From assembly GCF_002025255.2 (NCBI RefSeq), contig NZ_CP054589.1, forward strand, positions 186,001 to 250,000: 64,000 bases of DNA, read 5' to 3'. The stretch comes from Halolamina sp. CBA1230. Lineage in GTDB: Archaea; Halobacteriota; Halobacteria; Halobacteriales; Haloferacaceae. The position numbers and the translations under genes were made by a program. Every line of letters starts with the position of its first letter. The stretch's first letter is position 1. Below, piece after piece: positions 16,746-24,777 of this stretch. The notes beneath the pieces were generated by a model. It made no database searches. It worked only from the letters and a program-made list of their open reading frames with translations, and was not told the origin of the DNA.

Positions 16746-16774
16746 GTTTCAGCGCCGGCGATGGGTGCCGGCGC
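16746..16774 (+). promoter_or_regulatory. T-rich box plus GC hairpin leader
   Basis: GTTTC, then the hairpin 16752-16774, identical over 23 bases to that at 15006-15028. It ends 20 bases before ATG 16795. Confidence 0.6.
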
Positions 16775-16794
16775 ACACGCGCCGGGGAGTATCG

Positions 16795-17364
16795 ATGTCG
16801 ACACGGAGTCAACTCCGATTCGTCCAACAAGTCGAACAGACCGATGAGACAGATGACGGCGCCGACCGCGTCGTGCAGGTGTACCGGCATTCGGACGGCT
16901 ACCCGGGGAGCGTCCTCCAGGAACTTGCACAGCTGAAAGAGCTGCTCGATGCGACCCGCGCCGAACGCGGACCGGGCTACACGGCGGCGACATTCGTGTT
17001 CCTCGACAAGCTTTCGACGGTCGGCCTGTATCTGGCTGGCGGCCTGGGGCGAACAATCGATGCGGCCCAGCCAGCGGATCTCCTCGAGCCGTCCAATATG
17101 GAGCACCTCGACCAGCCACTGTTCCTGCTGGGCCACGGCGTCGAGAATCCGGCCGACGGCATCCACGGCGACGAGGAATACCTCTACGTCGTGGAACTCC
17201 CGACGGAGAACCCGTTCGACGAGCCGACCGAGTGGACCGTCAAAGTGAGCGGTCACTCCGCGTTCCCCCGCTGGGACGGCCCGACCGACGAGGCCTTCGA
17301 GCGGGCTAGCTGGCAGTTCCACGGGTCGCTCGAGAACGCGCTCGCAGACCTCGTCGCCGAATAG
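16795..17364 (+). CDS. Uncharacterised haloarchaeal protein, 189 residues
   Basis: No known function. ATG 16795 follows a leader hairpin. The protein is acidic and mixed alpha/beta: a helical N-terminal third (GSVLQELAQLKELLDATRAERG), a central segment (YTAATFVFLDKLSTVGLYLAG) and a beta-rich C-terminal part (EEYLYVVELPTENPF, WTVKVSGHSAF). I recall relatives on other haloarchaeal plasmids. It is followed by the HTH-nucleotidyltransferase pair. Confidence 0.55.
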   Translation: MSTRSQLRFVQQVEQTDETDDGADRVVQVYRHSDGYPGSVLQELAQLKELLDATRAERGPGYTAATFVFLDKLSTVGLYLAGGLGRTIDAAQPADLLEPSNMEHLDQPLFLLGHGVENPADGIHGDEEYLYVVELPTENPFDEPTEWTVKVSGHSAFPRWDGPTDEAFERASWQFHGSLENALADLVAE

Positions 17365-17390
17365 GAGTGTTGTCAACCTAAATCCAGAAA

Positions 17391-17402
17391 CGTATTTATA
17401 CG
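17391..17402 (+). promoter_or_regulatory. Palindromic TATA region of the HTH-nucleotidyltransferase pair
   Basis: CGTAT TT ATACG: arms of five bases around the TATA-like ATTTATACG, about 24-35 bases before ATG 17426. An HTH protein could autoregulate here (inference). Confidence 0.45.
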
Positions 17403-17425
17403 AATAGAACTTAGAGTAGACACAG

Positions 17426-18376
17426 ATGCTCACCAAGGCCGAACTCGCCGTCATTGATGCGTTGAGTACCGGCCGGGACGCGACGGCAGCTGACCTCGCG
17501 ACGGCCACCACGTATTCGGAGACACATCTCTACGACGTCCTCGATGAATTGGTCGACGCGAGGGTGCTCGCCGAACGCCGTGGTCCTAACAACCAGCGGC
17601 GGGTCCATCTCGCAGACCATCCGGTCGTCGAAGCGTACCGAACCCTGCGGTCGGAACTCGGTCACGTCGAGTGGCCCGATCTCCTCTCGCCGGCCACACT
17701 CCGGGTGTGCTGGTATCTCGACGAGCCGCGCCGGGTCGCCGAGATCGCAGACCGACTCGACATTACGCGGCAGGGCGTCCATAAGGCCCTGTCACCGCTC
17801 AAGCATCGCGCGATGCTGTCCCCATCCGGCCCTGAGTACGCATTAAGTGCGGACCTCTCGCCGCTGCTGGCGTTCGCCCGTGCCGTCGTGCAACACGAGC
17901 ACCGGTCGCGAGTCCGAACACTCGCGCCAAGCGCGACCATCGAGTGGTGTGATCCGAAGCGAGCACTCGTCCGCGTCCAGACAGCCGCGGATACGGACGC
18001 ACTCGAGGGCGACTCCAACTGGCAGGTGACCGGGCTCGCCCGGTTTGCAGAGTACGGCCTGCAGTTTTTCCTCGCGGGCGAACCCGCGTTCTGGTATGCG
18101 CCCGACGAGGGCCTCACGCCTGCCGACGTGGTGTGCCACACGCTCGTCCGTGATCGCGGCTCCCGCCGCGTCAGCTATGCGATGCTCCTGATCGAGGAGT
18201 TGGACATCGACCAAGAGACGCTCACGGAGACGGCGCAGTGGTACGGTTTGGAATCCGCAGTCGCTGCGATGTATCGGCCACTTCGGGGGGAGTTCGACGC
18301 CTCGGCGGAGTCCCCTGTCATCATCCCGAGTGAAGCAGAATTCATAGCGCTCAAAGAGCAGTACGGAGTTACATGA
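17426..18376 (+). CDS. HTH protein, antitoxin-like partner of a nucleotidyltransferase (AbiEi-like)
   Basis: 316 residues with two winged-helix units: residues about 5-60 (AELAVIDALSTGRDATAADL) and about 95-145 (VAEIADRLDITRQGVHKAL). The C-terminal half is alpha/beta. It overlaps the nucleotidyltransferase start by four bases (ATGA). An HTH protein directly upstream of a nucleotidyltransferase is the layout of AbiE-type TA and phage-defence systems. Two more such pairs occur in the window (20069 and 33268), but this is the most diverged. The antitoxin role is inferred from context. Confidence 0.65.
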   Translation: MLTKAELAVIDALSTGRDATAADLATATTYSETHLYDVLDELVDARVLAERRGPNNQRRVHLADHPVVEAYRTLRSELGHVEWPDLLSPATLRVCWYLDEPRRVAEIADRLDITRQGVHKALSPLKHRAMLSPSGPEYALSADLSPLLAFARAVVQHEHRSRVRTLAPSATIEWCDPKRALVRVQTAADTDALEGDSNWQVTGLARFAEYGLQFFLAGEPAFWYAPDEGLTPADVVCHTLVRDRGSRRVSYAMLLIEELDIDQETLTETAQWYGLESAVAAMYRPLRGEFDASAESPVIIPSEAEFIALKEQYGVT

Positions 18377-19242
18377 CCGTGTTCAAAGGCGGCGACGCGA
18401 TCGAAGAGTTTCTCGAGGAGTTCGACAGCTGGCTCTCGGAATCTGTGACGGTGTATCTCATCGGTGGGTCTGCAATGACAGTTCAAGGGTTGAAAGACCA
18501 AACCGAGGATATCGACCTCGCGCTGGGCGTGGTGTCCGAATTCGAGCACGTCTACCAGACGCTCACGTCGCAGGGATTCACGGTCGTTGAGGAGCCAACG
18601 GAGTCGTTCGAAAGCGTTGGGAAAACTATCGAGCTGCATCACGACGCGCGGGGACTGCAGATCGATCTCTTCGAACGGCAAGTCGTCGGGAAAGTGTGGA
18701 TCACCGACCGGATGCACGGCCGAGCAGCGGAGTTCTGGGTCGGGACCCACGCGACAGCAGTCGTCCTCGCCGATGAGGATATGTTCTTGCTCAAAGCGGT
18801 TTCCGGTGGTGACCTGGCGAGTGGCCGGCGACGCGACATCGAGGATATGCGGACGTACGCCCAGCGGGGGGTAGACTACGAGGTGATTCTGACCGAGATC
18901 GACGAACAGCGACCGTTCAACACCGGGTCGACGGAAGCACAGCAGATCCGCGACCGCTCGCATCCGCTGTTCGCAATCGAGATGGCGGTAAACTCACTCT
19001 CGGGACTCCCAAACACGTTCACCGCCCGTATCGAAGAATGTGCGACGGAATTCGAAACCGAATACACCGTTCTGGGAGCGGTCGACGATGGCATCGGCGA
19101 CATCGATGCAATCCGGGAGCGAGTCCTCGCGAATGTGCAGGCGCTGTCGGACGACCAGGAAGACGCCGTCGACGACGCGATTGACCGACTGGTCGCAAAG
19201 CGGATTCTCAAGCGCGACGGAGAAATGGTTCAACTCTGGTAA
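18373..19242 (+). CDS. Nucleotidyltransferase, AbiEii-like (DUF6036-like)
   Basis: 289 residues. The nucleotidyltransferase signature is visible at about residues 32-56: YLIGGSAMTVQG then TEDIDLAL, i.e. GG/GS followed by the DxD metal-binding pair. A second acidic residue follows in LQIDLFERQVVG. The C-terminal region is helical with a probable DNA-binding tail. In AbiE systems the nucleotidyltransferase is the toxin and modifies nucleotides or tRNA. It starts on the stop of the HTH gene. The enzyme looks intact. Confidence 0.7.
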   Translation: MTVFKGGDAIEEFLEEFDSWLSESVTVYLIGGSAMTVQGLKDQTEDIDLALGVVSEFEHVYQTLTSQGFTVVEEPTESFESVGKTIELHHDARGLQIDLFERQVVGKVWITDRMHGRAAEFWVGTHATAVVLADEDMFLLKAVSGGDLASGRRRDIEDMRTYAQRGVDYEVILTEIDEQRPFNTGSTEAQQIRDRSHPLFAIEMAVNSLSGLPNTFTARIEECATEFETEYTVLGAVDDGIGDIDAIRERVLANVQALSDDQEDAVDDAIDRLVAKRILKRDGEMVQLW

Positions 19243-19265
19243 GCCAGCACTTCGACCGCAGTTGT

Positions 19266-19294
19266 TGTTTGTTGCCCCCTGAGGGGTGCGGGGG
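19266..19294 (+). promoter_or_regulatory. T-rich box plus GC hairpin leader
   Basis: TGTTTGTT, then CCCCC, TGAGGGGTGC, GGGGG (19275-19293). Ends about 30 bases before GTG 19324. Confidence 0.5.
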
Positions 19295-19323
19295 TGTTCG
19301 AACGAACCCCCGCGGACCAACCG

Positions 19324-19728
19324 GTGAGTGGAATCAGCGACCCACACTCGCACGAACAGTCACGGGGTCCGGATGATCCCGACGTGGTCTACATCGGCTA
19401 CCGTCGTCGAGGCCGCGTTATTGTCGAGAAACGACCCGAGCAAGAACAGCTGACGCCGGAGCGAAGTCTCGCACTGGTGAATCACAGCTCCTCGGGCTTC
19501 GAATGGGGATATAGTGGCAGCGGCCCGGCGCAACTCGCGCTCGCACTCCTCCTCGACTACACGGGTGACGAAGCGTTCGCCCTCGACCACTACCAAGCCT
19601 TCAAGAGCGAGGTCGTGAGCCAGCTGGACTGCGCGGGGTCCGACGAGTGCTGGCGACTCACCTCGAGCGAGATCGACGCAGCCCTTCGTGAGACGACTGC
19701 CGAGCCAGTCGCACCGTCCATCAACTAA
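19324..19728 (+). CDS. Conserved protein (DUF6166-like), 134 residues
   Basis: Contains the conserved core I recall for DUF6166: VVYIGYRRRGRVIVEK, LVNHSSSGFEWGYSGSGPAQ and LALALLLDYTGDE, followed by YQAFKSEVV. The family occurs on plasmids and phages in archaea and bacteria; no function is known. GTG 19324 is chosen because it lies just ahead of the conserved core and behind the leader hairpin; the frame is also open from GTG 19294. It is followed after 21 bases by 19750. Confidence 0.7.
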   Translation: MSGISDPHSHEQSRGPDDPDVVYIGYRRRGRVIVEKRPEQEQLTPERSLALVNHSSSGFEWGYSGSGPAQLALALLLDYTGDEAFALDHYQAFKSEVVSQLDCAGSDECWRLTSSEIDAALRETTAEPVAPSIN

Positions 19729-19749
19729 CGATCACAAAGAGAGCAATTC

Positions 19750-20031
19750 ATGGCAGAACCCACTCAGCAGTCTCGTACGAACGAGGAATCGACAGAGAAC
19801 ACTGAGCGGCAGGCACCAACCGAATACGTCGAGCGAAGCGATGTCGGCGTCTCACTCACAGTGAAGCTCACTCGCGGTACTGGCACCCGCGATCAGGATA
19901 AGCTCACGGCAAAAGTGAAGGCGAAAACCCTTGAGGAGGCCCGCGAAGACATGGAGACGCTTCGAGAGTACATCCACGATCTCGCTGAGGACGCTCGCCA
20001 GGTCCAGCCACCAGACCCACACGAAGAGTAA
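19750..20031 (+). CDS. Small acidic protein (DUF7389-like), 93 residues
   Basis: A disordered N-terminal third rich in Gln/Glu/Thr is followed by a beta strand pair (VGVSLTVKLTRGTGTRDQDKL) and a helix (LEEAREDMETLREYIHDLAED). Function unknown; the name is from memory. It is probably in one transcript with 19324-19728. Confidence 0.6.
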   Translation: MAEPTQQSRTNEESTENTERQAPTEYVERSDVGVSLTVKLTRGTGTRDQDKLTAKVKAKTLEEAREDMETLREYIHDLAEDARQVQPPDPHEE

Positions 20032-20043
20032 TTCTTTTGGATG

Positions 20044-20061
20044 TTGCACAGAATTGTGTAA
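20044..20061 (+). promoter_or_regulatory. Inverted repeat before the second HTH-nucleotidyltransferase pair
   Basis: TTGCACA, GAAT, TGTGTAA: arms with one mismatch, seven bases before ATG 20069. Probable autoregulatory site (inference). Confidence 0.45.
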
Positions 20062-20068
20062 CTATAGG

Positions 20069-20734
20069 ATGTACGAAGTATGCGGTGAGAAGGAACTCAA
20101 GGTCATCCTCGCGCTCGATCCAGGGGACTCCATCTCTGGCATCGCGCGAAAGATCGACGAGAACCGCGAGACGATTCGGCGCGTCGTAAATCGCCTCGAA
20201 GACGCGGGATACGTCGCGTACGATGATGGCCTCCAGCTCGTCGACCAGACAATTCGAGACGCCGGTCTCGAGTTCCTGACGGCGGCAGCAACCACCTCGC
20301 CGCCATCCATCACGGAGGCATACGTTCTCCCCCAGTTTGCCGGCCTGGACTATGCATTCACATCCATCGATGCAGTGTACGTCTGGACTCGCGGTGGCTA
20401 CCAGGTCGCTCGCGATCCGGCGGACTACCCGCTGTTCATCACCGTCCACGAGTCCGAGCTCGACGCCTGGACAGCGTTCTTCAATCGGTTCGGAATCCCG
20501 ACTGCCGAGGAACGCCAGCCCACTGACGACCTTGATGGTGCCATCCAGTTCGTTTTTGAGCCCCGGTCGCAGATCGATGCCGAGATGGTCGACGGACGGC
20601 CCGTCATCTCGCTTCAGGAAACCGTGGCATTCGCAAATGAGCACTACGCGACCTTCCAGTCGGCACTCGACATGCTCGGCCGGATGTACGACGACGTCGA
20701 CACCGACGCGGATTACCGCATAGAGCCAGCCTAA
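20069..20734 (+). CDS. HTH protein, antitoxin-like partner of a nucleotidyltransferase
   Basis: 221 residues from ATG 20069. A MarR/GntR-like winged helix is at residues about 7-55 (LKVILALDPGDSISGIARKI, RRVVNRLEDAGYVAYDDG), followed by an alpha/beta domain (PQFAGLDYAFTSIDAVYVWT, DYPLFITVHESELDAWTAFF). The whole protein aligns with 32594-33268. The nucleotidyltransferase gene starts on the next base after its stop but is interrupted by a TnpB element, so this antitoxin-like gene may now stand without a working partner. Confidence 0.65.
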   Translation: MYEVCGEKELKVILALDPGDSISGIARKIDENRETIRRVVNRLEDAGYVAYDDGLQLVDQTIRDAGLEFLTAAATTSPPSITEAYVLPQFAGLDYAFTSIDAVYVWTRGGYQVARDPADYPLFITVHESELDAWTAFFNRFGIPTAEERQPTDDLDGAIQFVFEPRSQIDAEMVDGRPVISLQETVAFANEHYATFQSALDMLGRMYDDVDTDADYRIEPA

Positions 20735-21109
20735 ATGAGCCAAGAAGACCGCAGTGAGGCGCTCATCCAAGTCCTCGACGAACTGGAACAGTCCGACATC
20801 GGATTCGTCCTCGTTGGTGGGTACGCGATCAGTCAGTTCGAACCGCGATTCTCGACCGACCTGGATCTCGTCATCGCCCCGGATGACTACGACGACGTCG
20901 TGGCATTCCTCGAAGCACGCGGTTTCGAACGGACGACCGAGCTCGAAGTTCCACCGGAAGAAACCATCTATGATCGGGAAGTCGACGTCTTTGAACGGAC
21001 CGAAGGACTCCCCCATCCGGTCGGCGTCGATATTCTCGTGAATGGGCTTGGCTGTCAGCAAACCGAGGCGGAATGGTCGTTCGACTATCTGCGTGACCAC
21101 AGTAGTAAA

Positions 21110-22572
21110 CTACCCCACCCTACTCCCTCGGCGCATACGCGCCTCGGTCCTTGAGGGATGGGGCTTTGATGTGGACTCCCGGCAATCAGTCGCCAGCAAT
21201 ACGCTGGTGACTCTTGCCGTTCAACGTCCCACCATTTATACGCACGTCTACTCGTGCGTCTCCGCCCCCCGACGTGGGCGAGGAACGGAGTCTATGTCTC
21301 CGCTTCCGGGCGTAGCGTAGCCCGACGTTCTTCGCGCCGTTGTAGTCCGCGTTCACCTCATACCCACACTTCTGGCACTCAAAGTGTTCACCGTGGCGGT
21401 TATTCTCGTGCGTGAACCCGCAGTCCGTCCGAGAACAGCGTTGAGACGTGTGGTTCGGTTCGACTTGCTCCACGGAGACACCCTGTTCAGGGGCCTTGTA
21501 GGAAACGTACTCGTAGAGGCGTCGGAACGCCCACACGTGGTGCCACTTCGCGTGTGGAAGTCGCTCGCGTATGTCCGTTAAATCCTCGAACGCGATAACG
21601 TCGCAGTCGTGTTCGACGGCTTCCGAGACGAGTTCGTTGGCGACGGTGTGGATGTACTGCTTCCGCCACGCTTCTTCTCGCTTCCCGAGTCGAAGCAGGG
21701 CGTTGTGCGCGGCTTGCGTGCCGCGCTGTTGCATCTCACCACGCCGTTTCTCGAACTCGCGGCACCAGTGGTCGTAGTCGTCACCCTGCCAGAACGTGCC
21801 GGTGGAGGTGACGGCAAGGCTGTTGACACCGAGGTCGATACCGAGGACTGTTTGGTCGGAGTGCCCGGTATCTTCCGAAACCTCGTCGTCGCTGTCAATC
21901 TGCCGCGTCGAGATGTGAAGGTAGAACTCGTCGGTGGTCGCATCGTACCGAAGCGTACTTTCGCGGAACTCGTAGTCCTCTGAGAGTACGTACCGCTCGT
22001 ACGGTGTCGGGCTGTCTGCCGGGAGAACGAACGAGGGTTCGACCCTCCCCTCGACAGTTGCCAGCGACACCTTGTTGCGGTAGAAGGTCGCGCTCCGCGT
22101 GTCGTAGTCCAGCGTTTCGGTGGTGAACGTGGGGCAAGAGACGCGCTGTCCCTTCTTCCAGCGTTCGACAACGGCTTTGACGGCTTCGACGGCGCGTCGG
22201 ATGGCGGCTTGGACGAGTTGTGCCTGTAACTCTGTCTCCTCTCGAAGGTCGGAGTAGAGCGCATCACGAACATCCCGTTTGTTGGTCTTGCACTCAGTGA
22301 ACGCGGTGCCGGACCAACAGTAGTCGGCGGTTCGGTTCGCGCAGTACAGGTATTGGTCGGCGGTTCGGTGGAGTGCGTCGCGTTGCTCGTCGGAAACAGC
22401 GAGTTTCACGACGGCGGTACGACGCACACACATAACTTCAGAGAAAGGGCGGCGGTACTTATATATCCGGGAGTCTGCCGGCCGGAGTGCGCCGGTTGTG
22501 TCGTACCATACCGGTTTCCTCTCTGGCCTACTCGCTCCCTCCGGTCGCTCCTTGAGGACGGAGGCTCCACCT
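21110..22572 (-). mobile_element. Solo TnpB element inserted in a nucleotidyltransferase gene
   Basis: Minus-strand tnpB flanked by typical IS200/605-type ends: paired sequences CCCCACC and GGGATGGGG around 21113-21167 at the right end, and CCTCCGGTC with CTTGAGGACGG around 22535-22565 at the left end. The same end pattern occurs at 33512-35105. Ends are approximate to a few bases, judged from where the host gene breaks off. No tnpA. Confidence 0.75.
21186..22433 (-). CDS. tnpB: TnpB RNA-guided nuclease
   Basis: 415 residues from ATG 22433. The RuvC acids are present: D in GIDLGVNSLAV, E in AFEDLTDIR, and D in EVNADYNGAKN. A zinc finger CSRTDCGFTHE...CQKCGYE precedes the last. The N-terminal REC-like part begins CVRRTAVVKLAVSDEQRDAL. 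A longer frame upstream exists (to 22844), but it reads through the host gene and is not TnpB. Same type as 45636, 55889 and 56933. Confidence 0.85.
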   Translation of the reverse strand: MCVRRTAVVKLAVSDEQRDALHRTADQYLYCANRTADYCWSGTAFTECKTNKRDVRDALYSDLREETELQAQLVQAAIRRAVEAVKAVVERWKKGQRVSCPTFTTETLDYDTRSATFYRNKVSLATVEGRVEPSFVLPADSPTPYERYVLSEDYEFRESTLRYDATTDEFYLHISTRQIDSDDEVSEDTGHSDQTVLGIDLGVNSLAVTSTGTFWQGDDYDHWCREFEKRRGEMQQRGTQAAHNALLRLGKREEAWRKQYIHTVANELVSEAVEHDCDVIAFEDLTDIRERLPHAKWHHVWAFRRLYEYVSYKAPEQGVSVEQVEPNHTSQRCSRTDCGFTHENNRHGEHFECQKCGYEVNADYNGAKNVGLRYARKRRHRLRSSPTSGGGDARVDVRINGGTLNGKSHQRIAGD

Positions 22573-22987
22573 TGAATTACGCTGAAACGACGATTTCGGG
22601 CGGGACCCGGTCGACGACCGCACGAGCAGCTGACGGAGAAATCCTCGTCGCCGCGAAACTCCATAGCGGCCGAAAGACGGATCTCGCTGATGTCCTCGCC
22701 GCAATCCCAGCGATCGACCTCGATGGCGTCGAGTCGCATCTCCACCGCGGCGATGCTGATGCCCTCCGGTCGCAGCTCAGTGAGGCCCAAGCCTTCATCG
22801 AAGAAGGTGGGCTGGATCACCGATTCAAGAGCATGTTCGGCCAATCGTCGGCATCAGCCGACGACATCGAGACGCTCCTCGAATTCCTCAAGCGACAGCA
22901 GAAGTAAAATAGCGTTTTCCAGGCCTACAGCGACGGTATCTGTGCGTAGCTATCGCTGAGAAGGGACGCCCAGAGAGAACCGACGCT

Positions 22988-23019
22988 GTTTGTCCTCGCC
23001 TCAGCGGGAGCGGAGGCGA
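22988..23019 (+). promoter_or_regulatory. T-rich box plus GC hairpin leader
   Basis: TGTTTGTC, then CGCCTC, AGCGGGAGCG, GAGGCG (22997-23018). Ends seven bases before ATG 23026. Confidence 0.5.
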
Positions 23020-23025
23020 CCATCC

Positions 23026-23247
23026 ATGAGCGACACAGGAGGGCACGACCCAGACTCGAACGAACTGTCACCAGAACAACGCCTCGAACCCCAGAATACG
23101 CGACTCATCAACGCCGGCATCGTGACGATTCACGATATGGAGACGCTGCGAGCGTGCGTCGCCTACGAGAACGCGAACAAGCAGCGTGTCCAGATCCTGC
23201 GCCGGCTCGAAGATCGGGCCAGCGAAATCCGCGCACGAGACGACTGA
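23026..23247 (+). CDS. Small conserved protein, 73 residues
   Basis: Function unknown. Starts at ATG 23026 behind a leader hairpin. The N-terminus is disordered and acidic (MSDTGGHDPDSNELSPEQR), followed by a helical part (ITIHD-like strand, then LRACVAYENANKQRVQILRR). A second leader hairpin and gene follow, so both may share control. Confidence 0.55.
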   Translation: MSDTGGHDPDSNELSPEQRLEPQNTRLINAGIVTIHDMETLRACVAYENANKQRVQILRRLEDRASEIRARDD

Positions 23248-23261
23248 CGCGACAGCGGGGG

Positions 23262-23293
23262 TTGTTTGTCGGAGCCTCGGTGGGCGGAGGCTC
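23262..23293 (+). promoter_or_regulatory. T-rich box plus GC hairpin leader
   Basis: TTGTTTGTC, then GAGCCTC, GGTGGGCG, GAGGCTC (23272-23293). Ends eight bases before ATG 23301. Confidence 0.5.
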
Positions 23294-23300
23294 GAATGAG

Positions 23301-23600
23301 ATGAGCGATCGACCCGAGATCGAGATTCAACGACAGACCGCGTTCGGCGACGATGGCCAGCTCGAAGTGACCGAAACAAGCGTCGAGACATCACTCGAGG
23401 ATTTTGGCGCGGACGTGGATCATCGCGACCGGTGTTCGCGGCGCGATCGGCCCGAGGCGAGCGAGTTCGGCGTCGACGACCGGCCCGAAGTTGAGCAAAC
23501 ATCCGAGGGAGATCAGTCAACACTCTTCGCTGATACGGACGAGGATCAGCAAACCCTCAACGGTGAGGATGCGGCCGCTCGCTGTCTCTTCGAAGAATAG
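23301..23600 (+). CDS. Small acidic protein, 99 residues
   Basis: No known function. A very acidic, probably disordered protein (IEIQRQTAFGDDGQLEVTE, LEDFGADVDHRD, EASEFGVDDRPEVEQ) ending in AAARCLFEE. The C-terminal two thirds recur at 45181-45435 as a 5'-truncated copy that ends inside a palindrome arm, so the gene belongs to the exchanged set. Confidence 0.55.
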   Translation: MSDRPEIEIQRQTAFGDDGQLEVTETSVETSLEDFGADVDHRDRCSRRDRPEASEFGVDDRPEVEQTSEGDQSTLFADTDEDQQTLNGEDAAARCLFEE

Positions 23601-23645
23601 ACTGCCCCTATTGATTAGTTATTCGTCGAAATGTTATAGTCTGAA

Positions 23646-23662
23646 GGCTCTGTTGAAATCCT
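23646..23662 (+). mobile_element. Orphan end of the IS5-type element
   Basis: Exact 17-base copy of the IS terminal repeat GGCTCTGTTGAAATCCT. No partner end was found to the right up to 24500. A small zinc-finger gene follows on the minus strand. Confidence 0.75.
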
Positions 23663-23752
23663 AAGCCGCTGACAGTTTTTCAATGGCTACTGAATACGGA
23701 GCGTCTGTCGGTCAAAGGATCAGAGGCAAATCGCCAAGTACAGGTGAAACGG

Positions 23753-23881
23753 TTAGCTATTTTCGACTTCAACGTTCGTGTCTCCACAGTTCCGGCAGCA
23801 GTTGCTCTGCCATGGGACAGTTTGAATCAACTGTCGCTCGGCGTCACATTGGTGGCAGTATCCTTGTACGTACGAGGCCAT
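23753..23881 (-). CDS. Small zinc-finger protein, 42 residues
   Basis: The minus strand from ATG 23881 to TAA 23753 encodes 42 residues with two CxxC motifs (YCHQCDAERQL and CCRNCGDTNVEVENS), the layout of haloarchaeal two-CPxCG micro-proteins. It lies about 90 bases inside the orphan IS end at 23646 and may be a passenger of that decayed element. Function unknown. Confidence 0.55.
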   Translation of the reverse strand: MASYVQGYCHQCDAERQLIQTVPWQSNCCRNCGDTNVEVENS

Positions 23882-23889
23882 GCCGTATT

Positions 23890-24242
23890 GTTGTTCTCAC
23901 CCCACTTCATACCTGCACAACCAGGGGCTGCCGGTACCGAGGCGTCGACGCCCCGCCCCAGTTACGCGGCTGTGGTCGCACAGCCAGAGCGGCCGCTCGC
24001 AAGCAGCCGTGCCCGGCGACACAGCAGCCCATCAGGACGCTCCCGGCTGAATCGACCCCATGCGACCACGCCGTGATGGTGGTCGCCGATCGCGATCACT
24101 CCCAGTATCAGCGAGTGCCCCGTCGTCGGCCGTCGTCGCGAGCGCCCGGCGACGACAGGTGAGTCCACATCCCTCACCCCACCACGTACGTCAGGGGGTG
24201 GACTGGCGACAGCCGCCCAGGTCTCTTGCATGCCGTGGCGAT
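23890..24242. other. Intergenic stretch, decayed sequence
   Basis: GC-rich, with several open frames of low-complexity Arg/Pro/Ala composition and no recognisable protein. Probably degenerated coding sequence after the IS event at 23646. Confidence 0.4.
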
Positions 24243-24404
24243 GTGTGCTTGCGGACGGTACGTGAACAGGTGATCGATTTCGACCCGACTGCCGCGGGGC
24301 GGTCGTCACTGCCGGGGGCCGCCGACGATGTAGATGCTGGGGTGCAGGCTGTTCGGGAGGCGGTTGCCGACCGGAATCGTGAGGATGGCTCTTCCGAGGA
24401 GTAA
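24243..24404 (+). CDS. Possible small protein or gene fragment, 53 residues
   Basis: From GTG 24243 the frame reads VREQVIDFDPTAAGR, GAADDVDAGVQAVREA and an acidic end, which looks like genuine haloarchaeal coding sequence, but the start is uncertain and the N-terminus may be missing. Its stop overlaps the next start (TAATG). Function unknown. Confidence 0.35.
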   Translation: MCLRTVREQVIDFDPTAAGRSSLPGAADDVDAGVQAVREAVADRNREDGSSEE

Positions 24405-24508
24405 TGGCCAAGGATTCGTCCAGTGGGCGGTTCGTGGCGGCGACGCCGGTCAGTGTTCGTTCGATGGGTCGAGACGAAGTTCGGGGCCTCGAGACTATGC
24501 AGTCTTAA
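24404..24508 (+). CDS. Possible small protein, 34 residues
   Basis: Starts in the TAATG overlap with the previous frame and reads MAKDSSSGRFVAATPVSVRS, MGRDEVRGLETMQS. Composition is plausible for a real short protein. The stop TAA lies inside the left arm of palindrome copy 3, as for the genes ending at 6414 and 45435. Function unknown. Confidence 0.35.
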   Translation: MAKDSSSGRFVAATPVSVRSMGRDEVRGLETMQS

Positions 24509-24545
24509 CCAACACCCCGTGCCTATCCCGGTATTTGTTGGTTAA
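24505..24545. repeat. Dispersed palindrome, copy 3
   Basis: Perfect arms TTAACCAACA (24505-24514) and TGTTGGTTAA (24536-24545), 21-base spacer. It marks the left border of the glycosylation region. Confidence 0.9.
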
Positions 24546-24636
24546 TCAGCTTTCCGGCTCGCTGTGGGCGATCAACCGGTACTCTCGCCGTATCGAGAGG
24601 GAAGGGATACGTGGCGGTCTCGGAGGGGTATGCGTG

Positions 24637-24771
24637 CTAGTCGCGGGCGCCGATGACCGTCGTACCACACTCGACGCAGACGTATGCGCCGTCGATGGTT
24701 TCTGCAGCGGGGGCGTTGCAGTGGATGCACTTCACGCGTGAGGATCGGACGGATCGTGGGTAGCGACTCAT
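24637..24771 (-). CDS. Small zinc-finger protein, 44 residues
   Basis: The minus strand from ATG 24771 to TAG 24637 encodes 44 residues with a basic N-terminus (MSRYPRSVRSSRVK) and two CxxC motifs (CIHCNAPAAET and CVECGTTVIGARD). It starts seven bases after the stop of the epimerase gene on the same strand, so it could be co-transcribed. Function unknown. Confidence 0.55.
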   Translation of the reverse strand: MSRYPRSVRSSRVKCIHCNAPAAETIDGAYVCVECGTTVIGARD

Positions 24772-24777
24772 AGGGAG

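Larger units (their letters stand above)
20735..22907 (+). pseudogene. Nucleotidyltransferase split by a TnpB element
   Basis: The first part (20735 to about 21107) carries the motif LVGGYAISQFEPRFSTDLDL and runs to FDYLRDHSS. The second part resumes at about 22573 and runs to the stop at 22905-22907, with EILVAAKLHSGRKTDLADV and HLHRGDADALRSQL. Joined, they match the intact enzyme at 31902-32597 along its length. The insertion separates the catalytic N-terminus from the C-terminal helices, so the gene is broken, unless the element is lost. Confidence 0.8.
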
